Shown in pieces: positions 1 through 13,800 of a DNA stretch of 64,000 bases. Source of the stretch: Trichoplax adhaerens (Eukaryota; Placozoa; Uniplacotomia; Trichoplacea; Trichoplacidae); the NCBI RefSeq assembly GCF_000150275.1, contig NW_002060951.1:377329-441328 (forward strand), in the 5' to 3' direction. The notes beneath the pieces were generated by a model. It saw nothing but the letters and a program-made list of their open reading frames with translations, made no database searches and was not told where the DNA came from. The translations under genes were made by a program, and so were the position numbers. Within the stretch, counting starts at the first letter, position 1. The number at the start of each line of letters is the position of its first letter.

Positions 1-892
1 AAGTGTACGTTGGAATATTGGTAGCACCAAAGCAGAAATGATTTCATTAGATAATTAAGTTGGCTTCTCAATATTAATCAGACGATAAATTAATTATATA
101 CCATTACTACTATTAGGCGGGGATAGAAGATATCTGAGAATATCTAGTCCTTTTGATGATTGACTTTAAATTTGTGCTGATGATTACTTCTTGCGTCTTC
201 ATATTTTCAATATATGCCTAGTTTCGTGTCGTATGTATCAAATTGTCCACTTAATAAATCTATTGATTTTTAATTGATGGAGCTAACCATGGCAATTCAT
301 TACCGTAGCAAAAGCCTTCATCATACTAGTATATCGCTATACCAGCTGATGGTTCAAAGTAGTACCGTAGTGAGAAAAAACTTCCAAGCTGATCGAATAG
401 TACCTAAAACAACAAAACATATCCTGTACAGTAATTAAAATGGCGACTAATGTACCAAGCGGTACCCATTCTTGGCATGAAGAAATAAATTTAGAGATAA
501 TAACAATAATAATTGATAGGCTAAGCTATTTAGCAAATTGAAAAAACCTGATCACCAGGTTAATACAGAAAAGAATGTGCAATTCTTCCCATTTAACAAA
601 TCGGTTAACCACTGCACATAGGGTATATTATACACACTACAGCACAATGTATATTGTATTCTATTAATGACAACCATATTACAGTAAATGATGATATCTT
701 GTTTCTATGATGAGTTACATATTTGTCAAGGTGTATGTTAGAATCTTTTCGAGGGAATTACATAACTACTGCTTACGGCTAATCTTCTAACTAAAATAAT
801 CTTGCTTTGCATTATTAAAGAGATAAATCCTTTTTCTATGTTGTATAGATTCTAATCTTCATATCTGAAATTATTTCCTATCAAGAACAAAG
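1..892. other. Upstream flank of first DMRT gene, no gene seen
   Basis: AT-rich sequence without a convincing reading frame or splice-bounded exon. It presumably holds the 5' UTR, promoter or distal upstream exons of the DM-domain gene that begins at 893. No repeat or RNA gene was recognised. Confidence 0.5.
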
Positions 893-3800
893 ATGAAAAA
901 TAGCGACAAGCAACAACGCTCACCTAAATGTGCTCGCTGCCGCAATCATGGGGTTATTTCTATCTTAAAAGGGCATAAACGTTATTGCCGTTGGCGCGAT
1001 TGTACATGTGCAAAATGTATCCTGATTGCAGAAAGGCAAAGAGTTATGGCTGCTCAAGTTGCGTTAAGGCGACAACAGGCACAAGAAGAAAATGAAGCAA
1101 TTTACTTTAATTCAGCATCCAGTAATGCCACTAATACAGCCGCAGCATCTAATATCCTCCCTTCGATCAATCACGATGGCAGCCATTGCCGTCAGGATAA
1201 AGAATCTATGGTGATCCATCACGGAATGAAACGCTTTAAAAGAGCAGATAGTCAAGATCATGATCGTCATGGTAAGTTAAACTTAGTAAGGTATAATAAG
1301 TAATCATCTTCAATATTAATCAGTAATGTATGTATTTATGACAAAATAGTTGTTAATAATTATAAGTTAAGGTATAAGCTATATACTGCTATGTATTGGC
1401 CTGATTCCTGTTAGTAAATGCGACAATGTTGTTCAAATAGCTATCCAAGTAAATATGTGATGATGATGAACCGAAGTACTACTTTTAATGCGGTTAAAAA
1501 AATATTTCCTTCTGAGTGATTGCTCTATCAGTTGAAATATCGGGGGTAAAAGTTTTCCTCAACCGAAGTCATAAATGAACATATTTACAAAAGCATTTCG
1601 TTGAGGAATTCAGTAAAGAGAATTTATTTAAATTTGGTAACTGAAATACATAATCACTGCACTTTAAACCTATCCTCGTAGTGTATTTACAATATTTACT
1701 TTTCTTAGTCATTAAAACAGACTGTAGAATAGCTTTAGTTTAATAATCATTTTTACTTAAATCAGTGCCGTCGGCTTTCATGACTGAAAGAGAGTTACAA
1801 ATTTAAAGATTTTATTAGTATGTTGCCACATATTAAAGCTAACGCACACGTCTTAGATAATTTCAGTCGACCCCCTCCGGCCTTACTATTGAGCTATAAC
1901 AATTGCTTGGCATGTTTTCAAAAGAAATATAAAACATCATTTGATTCTTCTTGCTGGTACCGCGTGCTGCAAGTCGATTGAAATAATAATTATCCCCTAT
2001 GGCATCTAATTCAACATTACACAATATTGTCATCATATCTTGATTAATGACGATAAAAGTATCAATCATATCTACTTTTTATACTATGTTAGTAACTTTT
2101 TCCTATTAATGATGATAGTTCATACTTACTGATAATACTAAGATTGGAAATTGATGTTTAGTCATCTATTATTTAGCAAGGTTATAAGTCAGGTGGGCTT
2201 AAGTTAACATCGTTGCCAATGTGGGTATATATTGTTTTACAATTTTTTTTATCTGATTCATTATATTCATTTCCAGTATGAAATAAAATTATATTAATAC
2301 AATGAGTCAAAGATCTTTCCGTAGGTCGAACTGACTTCGTAGAGATAGGGAGGGAGAGGAAGGGGAAAAGATATTATTAGTGTTCCAAGGCTTTCCGACT
2401 ACCTTATCGATGATGCAAAATATTACTCATTTCTTTATGGTTTATATATAATTTAGTTGATATTACCACTATTTCGTCTGAGAAATATTTTTGGTTATAC
2501 AGCTGCTACAATACTCCTAATTGATACGTCAAGTAGTTTATAGATGGTGCGATAGGAATTGGATTGGTATACCGTTTAGTAGTATATGTTGTTCAGACTA
2601 TGAAATGTACCTTTATAACCTGCAAATTACTATAAGAGAATCATGAAATCATTGCTGTTAAACATTTTCGCCAGAATTATGACTACTCTCGACAGCAGAT
2701 AAGAATAGATTCAGTTTTTCACCTTGTCAACTTGTTTATCGTTAATAATAATAGTGATTAGAATAAAAATTAAACAACTACAGCGGTTAACCATTGCAAT
2801 CATTTTACGCTTTTCGGCGCTTCTGCCATATAAGATTTAATTCGCTGTCATTAATCCATTCTTATATCATAGCTTAAATCAAGTCAACTTTCTTAATGAG
2901 CAGAGTAGAGAAAGAATAATCTAGATTTATCGGTTTGACGGATTTAAATTTAAAAAACTGTGAAGTAAGTGCGTTTAGCCTAGTAACTAAACTTGATTGA
3001 ATATTTAAAGATCTACGGAGACCTAGTAATACATGCTATTACTAAACCAGACGTTTAAACATACAGTGTATATTAGAAAGCAATAATTTCAAAATTTTCC
3101 AACGCAGTATTTGTGGTTCGCCCTCCCTTTCTAATATCCTTCTAATCCTACATAATTCTCTGAGATGATCGTTTGTTATTTTCAATCAACTCTGATACTC
3201 TGTTTAATTAAACAATGCGGTAGAAAACAATCATAGACCCCGTCAAGTTGGCCAGACAATCGAGTAGAGTTTAAATATTAATATAAATTGGATTAAAGGA
3301 TTTAAATTTCACGTACATTGTTTATGATTATTTTGCTTGTTCCACCCGTTTTTCCTATACATTCTTCTCGTACATTGACTTACAAATCAGTTTATCATGT
3401 ACGTATTCATCAGCCAGAATAAATTATATCTAAAGGATTAAACGATGAGTACTAGATATCGACCATAATTCATATCTCAATTGTAAGTTGTAAACTATCT
3501 CAAATATTACTATGAAACTATAAGAACAGATTAGATAAAAGCAGATCGTTTACTTGAATGAAAAGATTATTTGTCTAAACAGGTAAGAAATTGATGGCGT
3601 TAGGGCAGCCACACGATCTAGAACAACAAAATGTCGTATAAATTTTAACTTCGTCGATCAGCCTGAGGTGATATTCAAACACAAATGATCAACAATCTCT
3701 CGACAATTGTTTTACCAGGTGGTTAAACTTAATCAAGACAACAGAGACAACATTACGTAAATTATACTTGCTATTATTTATTATATAATTAAGCCCTAAC

Positions 3801-6735
3801 AATAAATCAAAATAGACACTATTACTTCATTTGTGATAGTTTTCACAGAGGCCTAGGGGTGGAGTATACACACATTACCGTAGCTGCTGATTATCCATTT
3901 TTCTATAGTTATAGACATATCCAGTAAAAGTATGTCATAGCGATCATACTGTTGTTGCACAATTCATTTTAACTTAGCAGAAAAATTAATGTAGTAAGAC
4001 AGTCAAATGTTATGCCAATTAAATATGTTATTAGTCTAATTTTTAACCTCAAGAAATTTCTCAGTTGTAGTCTTAACCGTAATTGTTAATAACCCTGGTT
4101 GTTAAATATTACCCTTGAAAGTATGAATATCATCATATCAGATCATAAAATATATTGTATAGATAGTAGATGACTTCATTTCTCTTGTGAAATTACGACA
4201 ACGTTGCTGTTGTTGCTGTTATAATTATATAATTTATTGTGGTTGTTCTGCCTTTAACAATAGTGTTGTTAAAGGAAATTGCAATGTAGTTACTTTGAAT
4301 AGTAATATCGATACAATTTCAAATTCAAAAGTTTTCTAAACAGTACCCTTACGATAAAAGAATCTACATTTTCTCGAATATTTCTGTCCTTAAACTAGAT
4401 TAGAGTATGATGCAATCATCTTGGGATATTGTTTGCGATTTGAAAGTGGTTACAACATCAAGTAATTTTTTCTTAAAAATAGAGAGGGATAAAAATATGT
4501 TTTATGGACAGTAATAATTAATCTTTGATTAGTTTACGCTAACTGTCAAATATTTTCATATACTGCTTTATACCGCCACTTATCGCTATTTTGCTACGTC
4601 TTACTAGTGTAAGACGAAAAAAAGAAGGAAAAATTTCAATAACACCGGTGTTACTTCGACCGTGACCAACTTTTGTCCTTTCGGTCCTTTACCGTTTCGA
4701 AATGTAGTTAATACTAGACTAAGTTACCGTGGTTGAGAATTTAAACGAGGTACGGATACTTTTCAATGACTAAAATCAATTTATCGCACCAATAGTATCT
4801 GAAGGGATTTATAATGGTAAAATTAAAGCTTTCTCTAAAGTCTATGAAATGCGAACGTTAATTAATATGAAAGAGTTCATAATTAGAGAAAAAATTGATA
4901 GCTAATGGAGATTATACTTAATTTAGGTCAATTATAGTATAAATCATTTTATTAAGCGTTAAAATAGCTATATAAGATGTGTAATTACATCATACAAAGA
5001 AAACCTTATTTCATAAATGGTCAATTTAAAATGACGGCAATCAATTGATTTGAGTCTTTACAATCCTTAAAGTTACTATAGTAAGAAAGATGGATATCGT
5101 CTAAAACTCTTACTGTCCCATTAGAGTAGGCGTAATGTAGATGTTTGCTATGTTAGTTGTGGCTAGCCTCTTTAACAGCTCCATTTTATGCTCTATCGAA
5201 AAAGTAAGCATGATTTTGATAGTTTTATACTAAAGTACCATCACAATCAATTGTATTCGTAGCTGACTGATGTAATCAAATTCTTCGCTTTCTCCGTTAG
5301 CTATTGCTACGCTTAGTACGCGTAGCAGATAGAATTTGGCTGTAAATTCTAATTCAATCGACAGAATGAATGTTTAGAAACATTCAGTTAAAGAATGCAA
5401 TTCGCTGATACTCTATTTTGACTCATTAAAATAACAGTCTGAACGTATATAACATTATACAATCAAATAGTTGTCAAACAATACTGTTGTATACTAATTG
5501 TTTCTTGACATCGCCGCCTTTCTTTCTTTCAGCTTTTGTATGCCTGTCTTAACGGTTAGCGTGTTGTTGTCAACGTCTAACCAATATACTACCATCTATA
5601 GCCTGTCTCGATAAAAGCTATAGAAAGTAATTATTAATCCATCTCTATTGTATCGAATCATTTTGCTATTGCACAAACAAATTACCGAAATTAAGCAAAT
5701 GATAAACGAATTGACTACTGTTGACCAAGTCGTAAAAAAATCGACGATATTCTCTGGACTGAAAATTATATATACAACACTACTAGCATGCCATCTAATA
5801 CCCTTAATCACATATGACTCTATTCACTACTACTGTATTATTGACAGCACAAAATTAGAATGGCCCTGATTTGTATCTTCTTTCTTACCAGTATATCTTC
5901 GTTGCGATACCGTTTTCTTATTGCGCTACTGTGATATAAGTTTAAAAATAATAGGAGAAATTATTCAACAATCTCCTTCTTAACATAGCTTTTCTACCTG
6001 AAACTACTAAACTGAAGGTAGCATTCATTATTCTTTTAATCCTATTCCTTATATATATATTATTTTAATTTGATATGATTAGATTTAAAACGCACTCGTT
6101 TAAATGATAAAAGCGACGGGAGTGACGATGAAAAGATAGATAGCGACTACTCAGATGAAAGTTCTACCAAGGATAGAAACAATTCAATTCTGTCACCTCA
6201 GCAGCAAACTAATGGAAATGGTGACAACAGCAATAGTAGCAAGTCCGATTCTAAAATGACATTGATGAATGGAAGTATGTTAGTTGGTGTCAACGGTGAA
6301 AATCGATCTCATGATTCTCCATTGAATGTTCTGTATCGTGTTTTTCCTCATCGCAATCGTAGTTTTCTTCAATTGATATTACAAGCTTGCAATGGCGATT
6401 TAGTTCAAGCCATCGAACAAATTAGTCGTAGTCCAATTAATCGTGGCTCCGGTTTACCACCATCGCAGTTGATTTCACCAACGACAGCACCCTATTTGGC
6501 TTCTTCATTTGTTCCACCAACATCCTTATCAGCAAGCAGTCAACCAATGCGGTTATCTTATGGATCGGATAGTTTACTAACGATGGTGAATCCAAGTTAT
6601 CCACCCCATCTGCCGCTAAACAATTTTACTGGATTTACATCACGCGATATGCAGTCACAGCAAGTTTCTCATGCCTCGCAAGGTTTGCATTCACGCAATT
6701 GTTACCTTTGCAACCTTTATGGGCAACCAAAATAA
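893..6735 (+). CDS. DMRT-type transcription factor with DM and DMA domains (DMRT A)
   Basis: Two coding exons, 893-1271 and 6083-6735, joined by a phase-1 intron (donor GTAAGT at 1272, acceptor after ATTAG), give a 343-residue protein. The DM zinc-binding DNA-binding domain lies at about residues 11-58, with all expected ligands visible: C13, C16, H19, H28, C32, C37, C39 and C42. It is followed by the basic recognition-helix segment containing [11 protein letters not shown]. The middle is acidic and Ser/Asn-rich. Residues about 205-241 ([13 protein letters not shown]...) match the DMA domain typical of the DMRTA (DMRT4/5) and DMRT3 subfamily. Members of this family act in the nucleus as regulators of neural or sexual development; the role here is inferred. 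The start at 893 is the first ATG in frame after AACAAAG. A 4.8 kb intron separates the two domain-coding exons. The DM assignment is very secure; the join rests on phase and domain order. Confidence 0.9.
1272..6082 (+). other. Large intron of DMRT A
   Basis: A 4.8 kb intron, far longer than most introns in the right half of the window. No internal exon could be supported. It holds one short perfect hairpin at 5305-5327 and a CTGTTGTTGCTGTT microsatellite-like patch near 4206. Given its size in a developmental gene, it may hold enhancers; that is inference. Confidence 0.6.
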
Positions 6736-7784
6736 TATTATTGAGCATTTGATTAGAAAAATTGTACGAGTATCTGCAATTTATACTTTGTATTATTCTG
6801 TATAGTTCCAGGCCTAACAGCAGCAATGATGTACTGAAATCAACAAAAAGTGATACACAGTCATCCAAATATGAATATTGAAATGAACGAATTTATTACC
6901 GGCGTGGAAGAACAATCCAAAAATCGCTTAGATTTTACTCCAATACAACCAACTTATCTTACAAATTTCTTAGTTTAATTAATTAGTCATAGCAAGAATG
7001 TATTTAGCGCTAAATGCTGATATCAATGAAATTTTATGATAGTCTTATTATTGAGCTGATTGGATTTCTAGTAATATTAGCGGTATAGTTATAATAGTAT
7101 TTAAGCATATCATTAGTACAGATTGATTCCAGTTTACGATAATGGGTACTGTATAATAATTATATAATTATCGTATCGGTTTTATATATTCTCTACAGAA
7201 TATGATGGTTTTCCTTTGCCGGTATTTTATGGCTTAAGTTAAGACATTGGTGTGTAGAGCCGTAGTCATACACATCTTTTCCTAAATTAGAGAATGGAAC
7301 GCTGAATATTAACGCTTCTGTCATCAGTTTCAGCGCTGATGTGGCAAATCTTTTGAAAAGTCACAGTCACTGTGTAGTGTGTGCAGTCTAAATAATAGTC
7401 AGTCATTATATGATTATATTGCAATATCTGTCTATCTTTAAGTGCTAGAATAAGTTGAAACTGAGTGATTCTGCTAACTTTTTTTCATCAAATACTTCAT
7501 TTTTATTAATATATTGCAATAATCCTGGCATGCAATGATTATTTTAATCGAATTTAGTTATAGCAGTGGAATTATAGGAAATGCCATTGGTTTCGTAATT
7601 GTTATCAGCTTACGTACCGTAACCTATATACCATCAATAATTCTATTAGGCACTGGATTTTTGCCATCTTATCTAGAAAAATTGATAGATTTAGCCCTTG
7701 ATTATTATGTTCGCATTAATTATGGTGCCAATCGACATAAAAGTTTGTCAATCCTTGTAATATACATATGCATTACCTTATTCA

Positions 7785-7835
7785 TTTATATATATATATA
7801 TATATGTATATGTATATATGTGCATATATATATAT
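7785..7835. repeat. TA/TG microsatellite
   Basis: Alternating purine-pyrimidine tract of TA steps interrupted by TG and CA, about 50 bp. It lies inside a chance open frame that it turns into a run of Ile/Tyr/Cys residues. Confidence 0.85.
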
Positions 7836-10800
7836 TGACGGCCAATATATTTATCTTAAATATTATCCGAATATTTATCTGTATACAATTATATCTACCA
7901 CAGTACAAGCTAATATACTCATCTATCTCATTTGAACATGGTTTTCTTTTAATCATATTATATTAACTATCATTTCTATTATTGCTGTTTCTCGGCTACA
8001 GCAATATAGCCAACTATAATCTGATCAAATGACTACCCTTCTATTTGCCATTTGATCACTTTAGATCATAATAAAAATATCAAATTAATTAAATTGCTAT
8101 CAATCATTTCAATTATATTCCAAATAGATAGTACTGGTTAGGATAACTTTGATAACATAACATTAAATAATGCAATTATTGAAATATAATGGTAATCAGT
8201 ATGATAAGGAAACATATCCTTAGTATAATACGAAATTAAGTGGGAAGACGTAGACATTAAGCTAAATTTATTATAATATTATCTACCAGGATCTTAGCTT
8301 GCAAAGAGTGAGTTTATAGCTAGCACTTTATTCTTACTATCTAGTATCCTGGATAACTCAAAAAACTGATGATTTTATCGTTATCAAAGAAGAGACCAAG
8401 CCACATCTATTTTCGATTGATAATGGTTAAAAACTCATTCATTACAGGAAGTTTACAGCTATATGGTACAGCAATGGTGTGCTATAGACTACAGTAAATA
8501 GTGAAGGAGAGTTGTACGTATAAGAGCATTGAGTTCTAATTGAAATATCGGCTGCAAGAAGAAGGAATAGCTTCTCCATAGTTTAGAACACAAGCCAAAT
8601 ATAGTTTGTCGTGTATAGCAATTACGGTTTCCGATATTTTCTACAGTCGTTTGCTATTACATAGCCTGTTATGGTATATGTTGTATCTAATCCTTCAGTG
8701 TTGTTTTCTAATTGATTCATATCCTCTCACTCCTTCATCATCTCACACAATTTAGTCTAGCCTTGCAACACGCGCGATTGCTGCTTTAACATTACCTTTC
8801 CTAAGTAAGCAAATACATATATTCCGCTGTTCTTTCTCTCACTATTTTCCTCGTTCACATACTACCTTTCAGATTATAATGGCTATTGCTGACCTACACC
8901 CAAGGCTAGAAATCAATCTCACAGAACCCTCAACATCACAATAAGCACAGGATTTCGTATAAGGGAATTACTCTGACAGTGAGCAAGTTGCAGATGACAC
9001 AGCCACAACAGCAAATTAATATTGTAAAAGTCTTAAAATAGTAACTAAATATACTTCCTTTTTAGCCGTTGGCCAGGAAATTAGATTTAATGAAAATATA
9101 AATCAGGGACTTGGTTTATCTTTTCTAGTATTTTAAATTTGCCTATGTTCATTTCATTCTTAAAAGTATGTACGGCAATTGCGCACTAATTTGCCTCAGG
9201 ATAATTTTTTGAAAATTCTTTGCTGTAATAAAACTATAGCTGAAAAATTTTATCTAATTTGCATCGTTGACTCCAATTAAGCTGTAATGTTTTTAGTCGA
9301 TAAATAATAGAATTAATAACATGTCAAGGGTAAAGCGAAAATATAACTTATCTGCCCAGATCACATGTCGTAAATATCAGGGCTATTTACCTCAAAAGAG
9401 CAAACAATTGCAAATTTTGCTTAAGTTCGGATTGAAATATGTCAATATAACATATAATACTACTTTCGAACCTGTATTATTTAACCCATTCGTCGGAATT
9501 TAACTTATTCGAGCTATTCATTATATAGTTAGTAAACTACGGACAGTGCTGATGAGTGAAGTTCTGTAAGCAACTCTGTAACTGTGTCTATTAAGATTAC
9601 TTCAAAGCTATGAGATATTTGTCACCGTAATCAAAATCGTAGTTGCGGTGGTAACACTGACTACTGTATCTAGTCTCACGACGTAAGGTAAATGGTGCAT
9701 GAAGATATCGTAGCAAAAATGGTAGATTATCATAATTACACAACACTGACTGTTTATCGTGAGAGCGATGGTGTTAATCGTGCCAATAATACACTCAATG
9801 TTCTATATTTACGGTGGTTTTATAGATGTTAGATCAATTCAAATAAAGAAGCAAAGTTAGCTAGAGATATTCTGGACAAAAATTACCATGTTGAATACAA
9901 TAGAATGCACTTGAAACCTTTGAACACTTATCAAAAAACACTTTCCCTTTCAGAATTATGCAATCCGGATTAGAATTACAATGCTTCGCTAATAAGATAA
10001 AACCTTCAAATTCGCGAAACTGCGAGGGTATGCGAAAACCTTAAGCTCGCTGGAAATAAAAATTAACCTAGTCAATATTGGATTGATTAAGAGGTTTATC
10101 CAGCTATTAATACAGTAATAGCTTTATGGCAGTAAAATTAATGACATTAATTAGATTAGCTTCTATTGATCTTTGCTGAATAATACAGCATATAAAGGCA
10201 GTAATTACTTGCCTAGATAAAACATCAGTTTTTGAAGTTAATCTCAAATTTATTGATAATCCCTAAATTTGGATAGATAGGAATCTTGATACATATAAGT
10301 AATCGTAGATAGGCTGGATGTAACGGAGGCCTTCTGTTAGGCACTTCGCATGAGTTGTCTTCTTTGATTGGACGAAAATGCTCAAATCTATTTCTTTTTA
10401 CGCCATTTTGAAATGACTATTTAAGCTATGACACTCGTACATATTTACTTTATTATTATTAAGAAGCTATACAAATGAAATTCTAGTCATTATCTACTAA
10501 AAGTGACGTTAAGCTTATTATAGCATTACAGCAGAAAGAGAGATGTTACTTATAACTACAGAACTATAGTTGGGAAGTTACTAACTATATGGATAATCCG
10601 AATAGAGTAGTTAAAAATTCTGTATCCTTAGTGCAAACGATTACTTCTTTGTTATATCAGGGAGATTGTACGTAAACGTCCCTTTGTAAAGAGTTTCGCA
10701 TAATAACCCTGAATGGATTTAGTATATTAGTTTTGCTACCTATTATAATTAAAAGCGTTATAAAAATGCATCTATCGCTTAATAGAAGTAAAAAAGCATC

Positions 10801-13800
10801 GGAGATTTAAAATTAAATTACTTAAAATTCTGTTAATAGATAGAACGCTACAATAGGCACTGATGATCTTATATTAATTGCCTGCAAGCAAAGATTATTT
10901 ATAAAGCGTATCCACTTGTCCATTTAATAACAGGGAAGTATCGTTAAACCTTTTCAGAATATGGAATGTACATTGTACATGTTAACAGTAGTTAAATAAG
11001 CTTTTAAAGTTTAAGAATAATCATGCCAGAATATCTTTATTGTTCAGATATTTATTGCTAGTATAGCTGATTTCATCGTCATGTTTTAAAATAATCTATA
11101 AGTATAACGCTAATTCTAATCAATGAAAGTATATAAAATATAACATATTTATCATTATATGAAATATATGGTAATTATATAATTAGAATGCAAATTAATA
11201 AACTTACGATTGTTCTCACCAATAATATAATTTGATGCCGAGAATAATTTTGATTCGCAAATAATTTAATAATATTGGAATCGTGAAATATCAATGCTAG
11301 AAATAACGCAACAAACGGCAATTAAGCTAGTGCGTTAACATTCTAATATAGAAAAATTTAAGAGAATTGCATTATGGAAAATAATTATTAATTTAATTTC
11401 TATTTATCTACATGACTATACTATCACATGCAACTTTTCCATTATTAATTCTAAGCAACTAGTATAATGAATGCAAAGAAGTTAGGAATTCTTTGTAAGA
11501 ATATTTATAAAAATGATATTGAGTTGATGTGCTATTGCATATGCATTTTATGGCCCTTGTTAAGGATTACTTATAGTCAATTTGATTCATCAATAAACAA
11601 TTGTGTATTTTATACTGTATGAGAAGACAATTTTAATTTCAATCGATTGCAATATTTTCAATTCAATTAGTACACAATCTTGGAATATATTTAAAGATAT
11701 CCTAAAGAACAGCTGCTTAAGGGTGGCATCCATCATTCAGATATTCTAGCTCAAGTCGTAATTTAGCAAAGACAGAGCCAAGTATCTCATTGTTATAGTA
11801 GTACGAAATAAGTTGTAAAGATGGAGAGGTTGAGATTAATAAGTGGTACAGCAGTGCTTAAAATTATTAATTGCCAACAGTATGAGAATTAAATTTATGA
11901 ATCATTAATGCTGAAGCGACGGAGAAGAGGTATCAGAGTGCAAGCTGTTTCATTCTAAATATAATCTTAAATTAGTAGCTAAGCTCTGGTGTTTAATCCA
12001 ACTGATTACAGTATTGACGCAACAAGCAGCAGTAAAATATTTACATTTGAGAGATTAAAGAAACAACACACTACAATCTCTTGAATGATTTGAGCTAAAG
12101 ACATTCCTAAAGATTCAAAAGTCGTCTATTCATAAGTATATTCTTGCGCAATGTGCATGTGTCACGGTCATCAAAATAACTTAGATATGTGTGTGTAGTT
12201 TATGATAACATTTTGTTTTTAAACTTATTAGAAGTATGAACTACTACTTTAGGAATTGTTATTGTTAGTAATAAACTAAGTTTATTATAATATTATGACG
12301 ATATAGCAATATGTTACAAATAAGTACCGAGAATATAGGAGTTTGGTATAACTTGCAATCGAAGTAGGCTTACGTGTGAAATTGTCTATTACCCCGAATG
12401 TCCGTATTTGATAATTTAATCGTAATAACATGTTGGCTATTGAAATACGTTGATAGCATAGTAAATATGTTATAACGACTGAAAAAGTATATAAGTAGGA
12501 TTGTGATCAATAAAAAGTGGTTCAGGTTAAGGCGAAGTTGTGTGAGAGTTATATACCGTATACTGTGTTGAGCGAGTTAGTGTGTACTTTGCAAGAATTC
12601 CAATCACTATACTGTAGGCTAGGGAAGTAGTTCTGCGGATTGAGGTAAAGTTTATTATAAGTACTGTCTTGTTTTCTTGAGTTGCAAGGGTAGTTGTGGC
12701 AGCATGCTTATGAAATATCTTTGGGAAATAACGCAAGCTATAACAGCTACTTCTTTATTTAGTTCTTCATATTATTAGGTATTATTTAAAATTTAGAAAT
12801 TATAAAACCTTTTTCGCTGAACACATAAAATCTCTAGAAATATTCTTTATTCTATAGACGTTTCTAATTCCACTGCTAGCTTAGTTTACAATTAGTCATG
12901 ACTAGACCAGACTTTAGCAGCATAGTTCTGCACTAAGCTGATCTAACCAGCAAGAAATAGTTACTCACCTGCCGCATTGCAAAGGAGGAAGATTCTATTT
13001 GTAGATTCAATAGCTAGACAATGTTTCATTATTTTCGAATTCTTATTCAATTATATTCGAATTAAGTTCATAAGTTCTTAAATATCACCCATCAATATTA
13101 AAATCAATTAGTTTAGCATTATTTTATCGATTTAATATTTATTTCATATATACCAAGAACTTTAGAGTAGATAGACAGATAGAAATTCTCTCAGAAGCAT
13201 TTTGTTTTTAATATTTTACTGCGTCCATCGTTGGTATTTAGATAAATCTGTGTGTTACAGCAGTAAGTTCTCTTCCTTTAATTAGCATCTAGAAGGTCCA
13301 TATGTCCTAGGCCATTTTTATTAAATTATTAAGATTTTACTAATAATTTTAAAGCCAGTAGCTGTAAATTAATTTTAAGAGTAAATATAATAATATCTCT
13401 ATTATATGAAGGTGGAAAATGATAACTGATGGTGCATTTTTTATTTATTGTCGTATTAGAATATACATATATAAACAGCGCCTCGAGGATGCTAGTGATC
13501 TTTTTATTGCGTTGAATCGGAGCGGCAATTGCGTACTGTTTTTGCATAATAATGTATACCAAAAGCTTAATATGAATGCCTATGCAAAAGGTATACACGT
13601 ATATATATAAATCACCAAAAATAGTCCGAAAGAATGAAATTGAAAATCAGTGAGGAGAAGGAGTAAATTGAGATAGAATTACTGAAGTTTAGTTACTGAG
13701 GATTAATAGCAATCTTCATATTCTTAAATCTATTTTACATTATGGGTAGATTTTGTTTTACTTCTCTATTAATTCTTCATTTCTAAACTAAGCATCTTCT

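Noticed and set aside
7535-7966. 143-codon hydrophobic frame with a GNxxxxVIVI start reminiscent of a GPCR first helix
   Set aside because: Half of it is a TA microsatellite, no further GPCR motifs follow, and AT-rich DNA commonly yields Ile/Tyr/Leu-rich frames.
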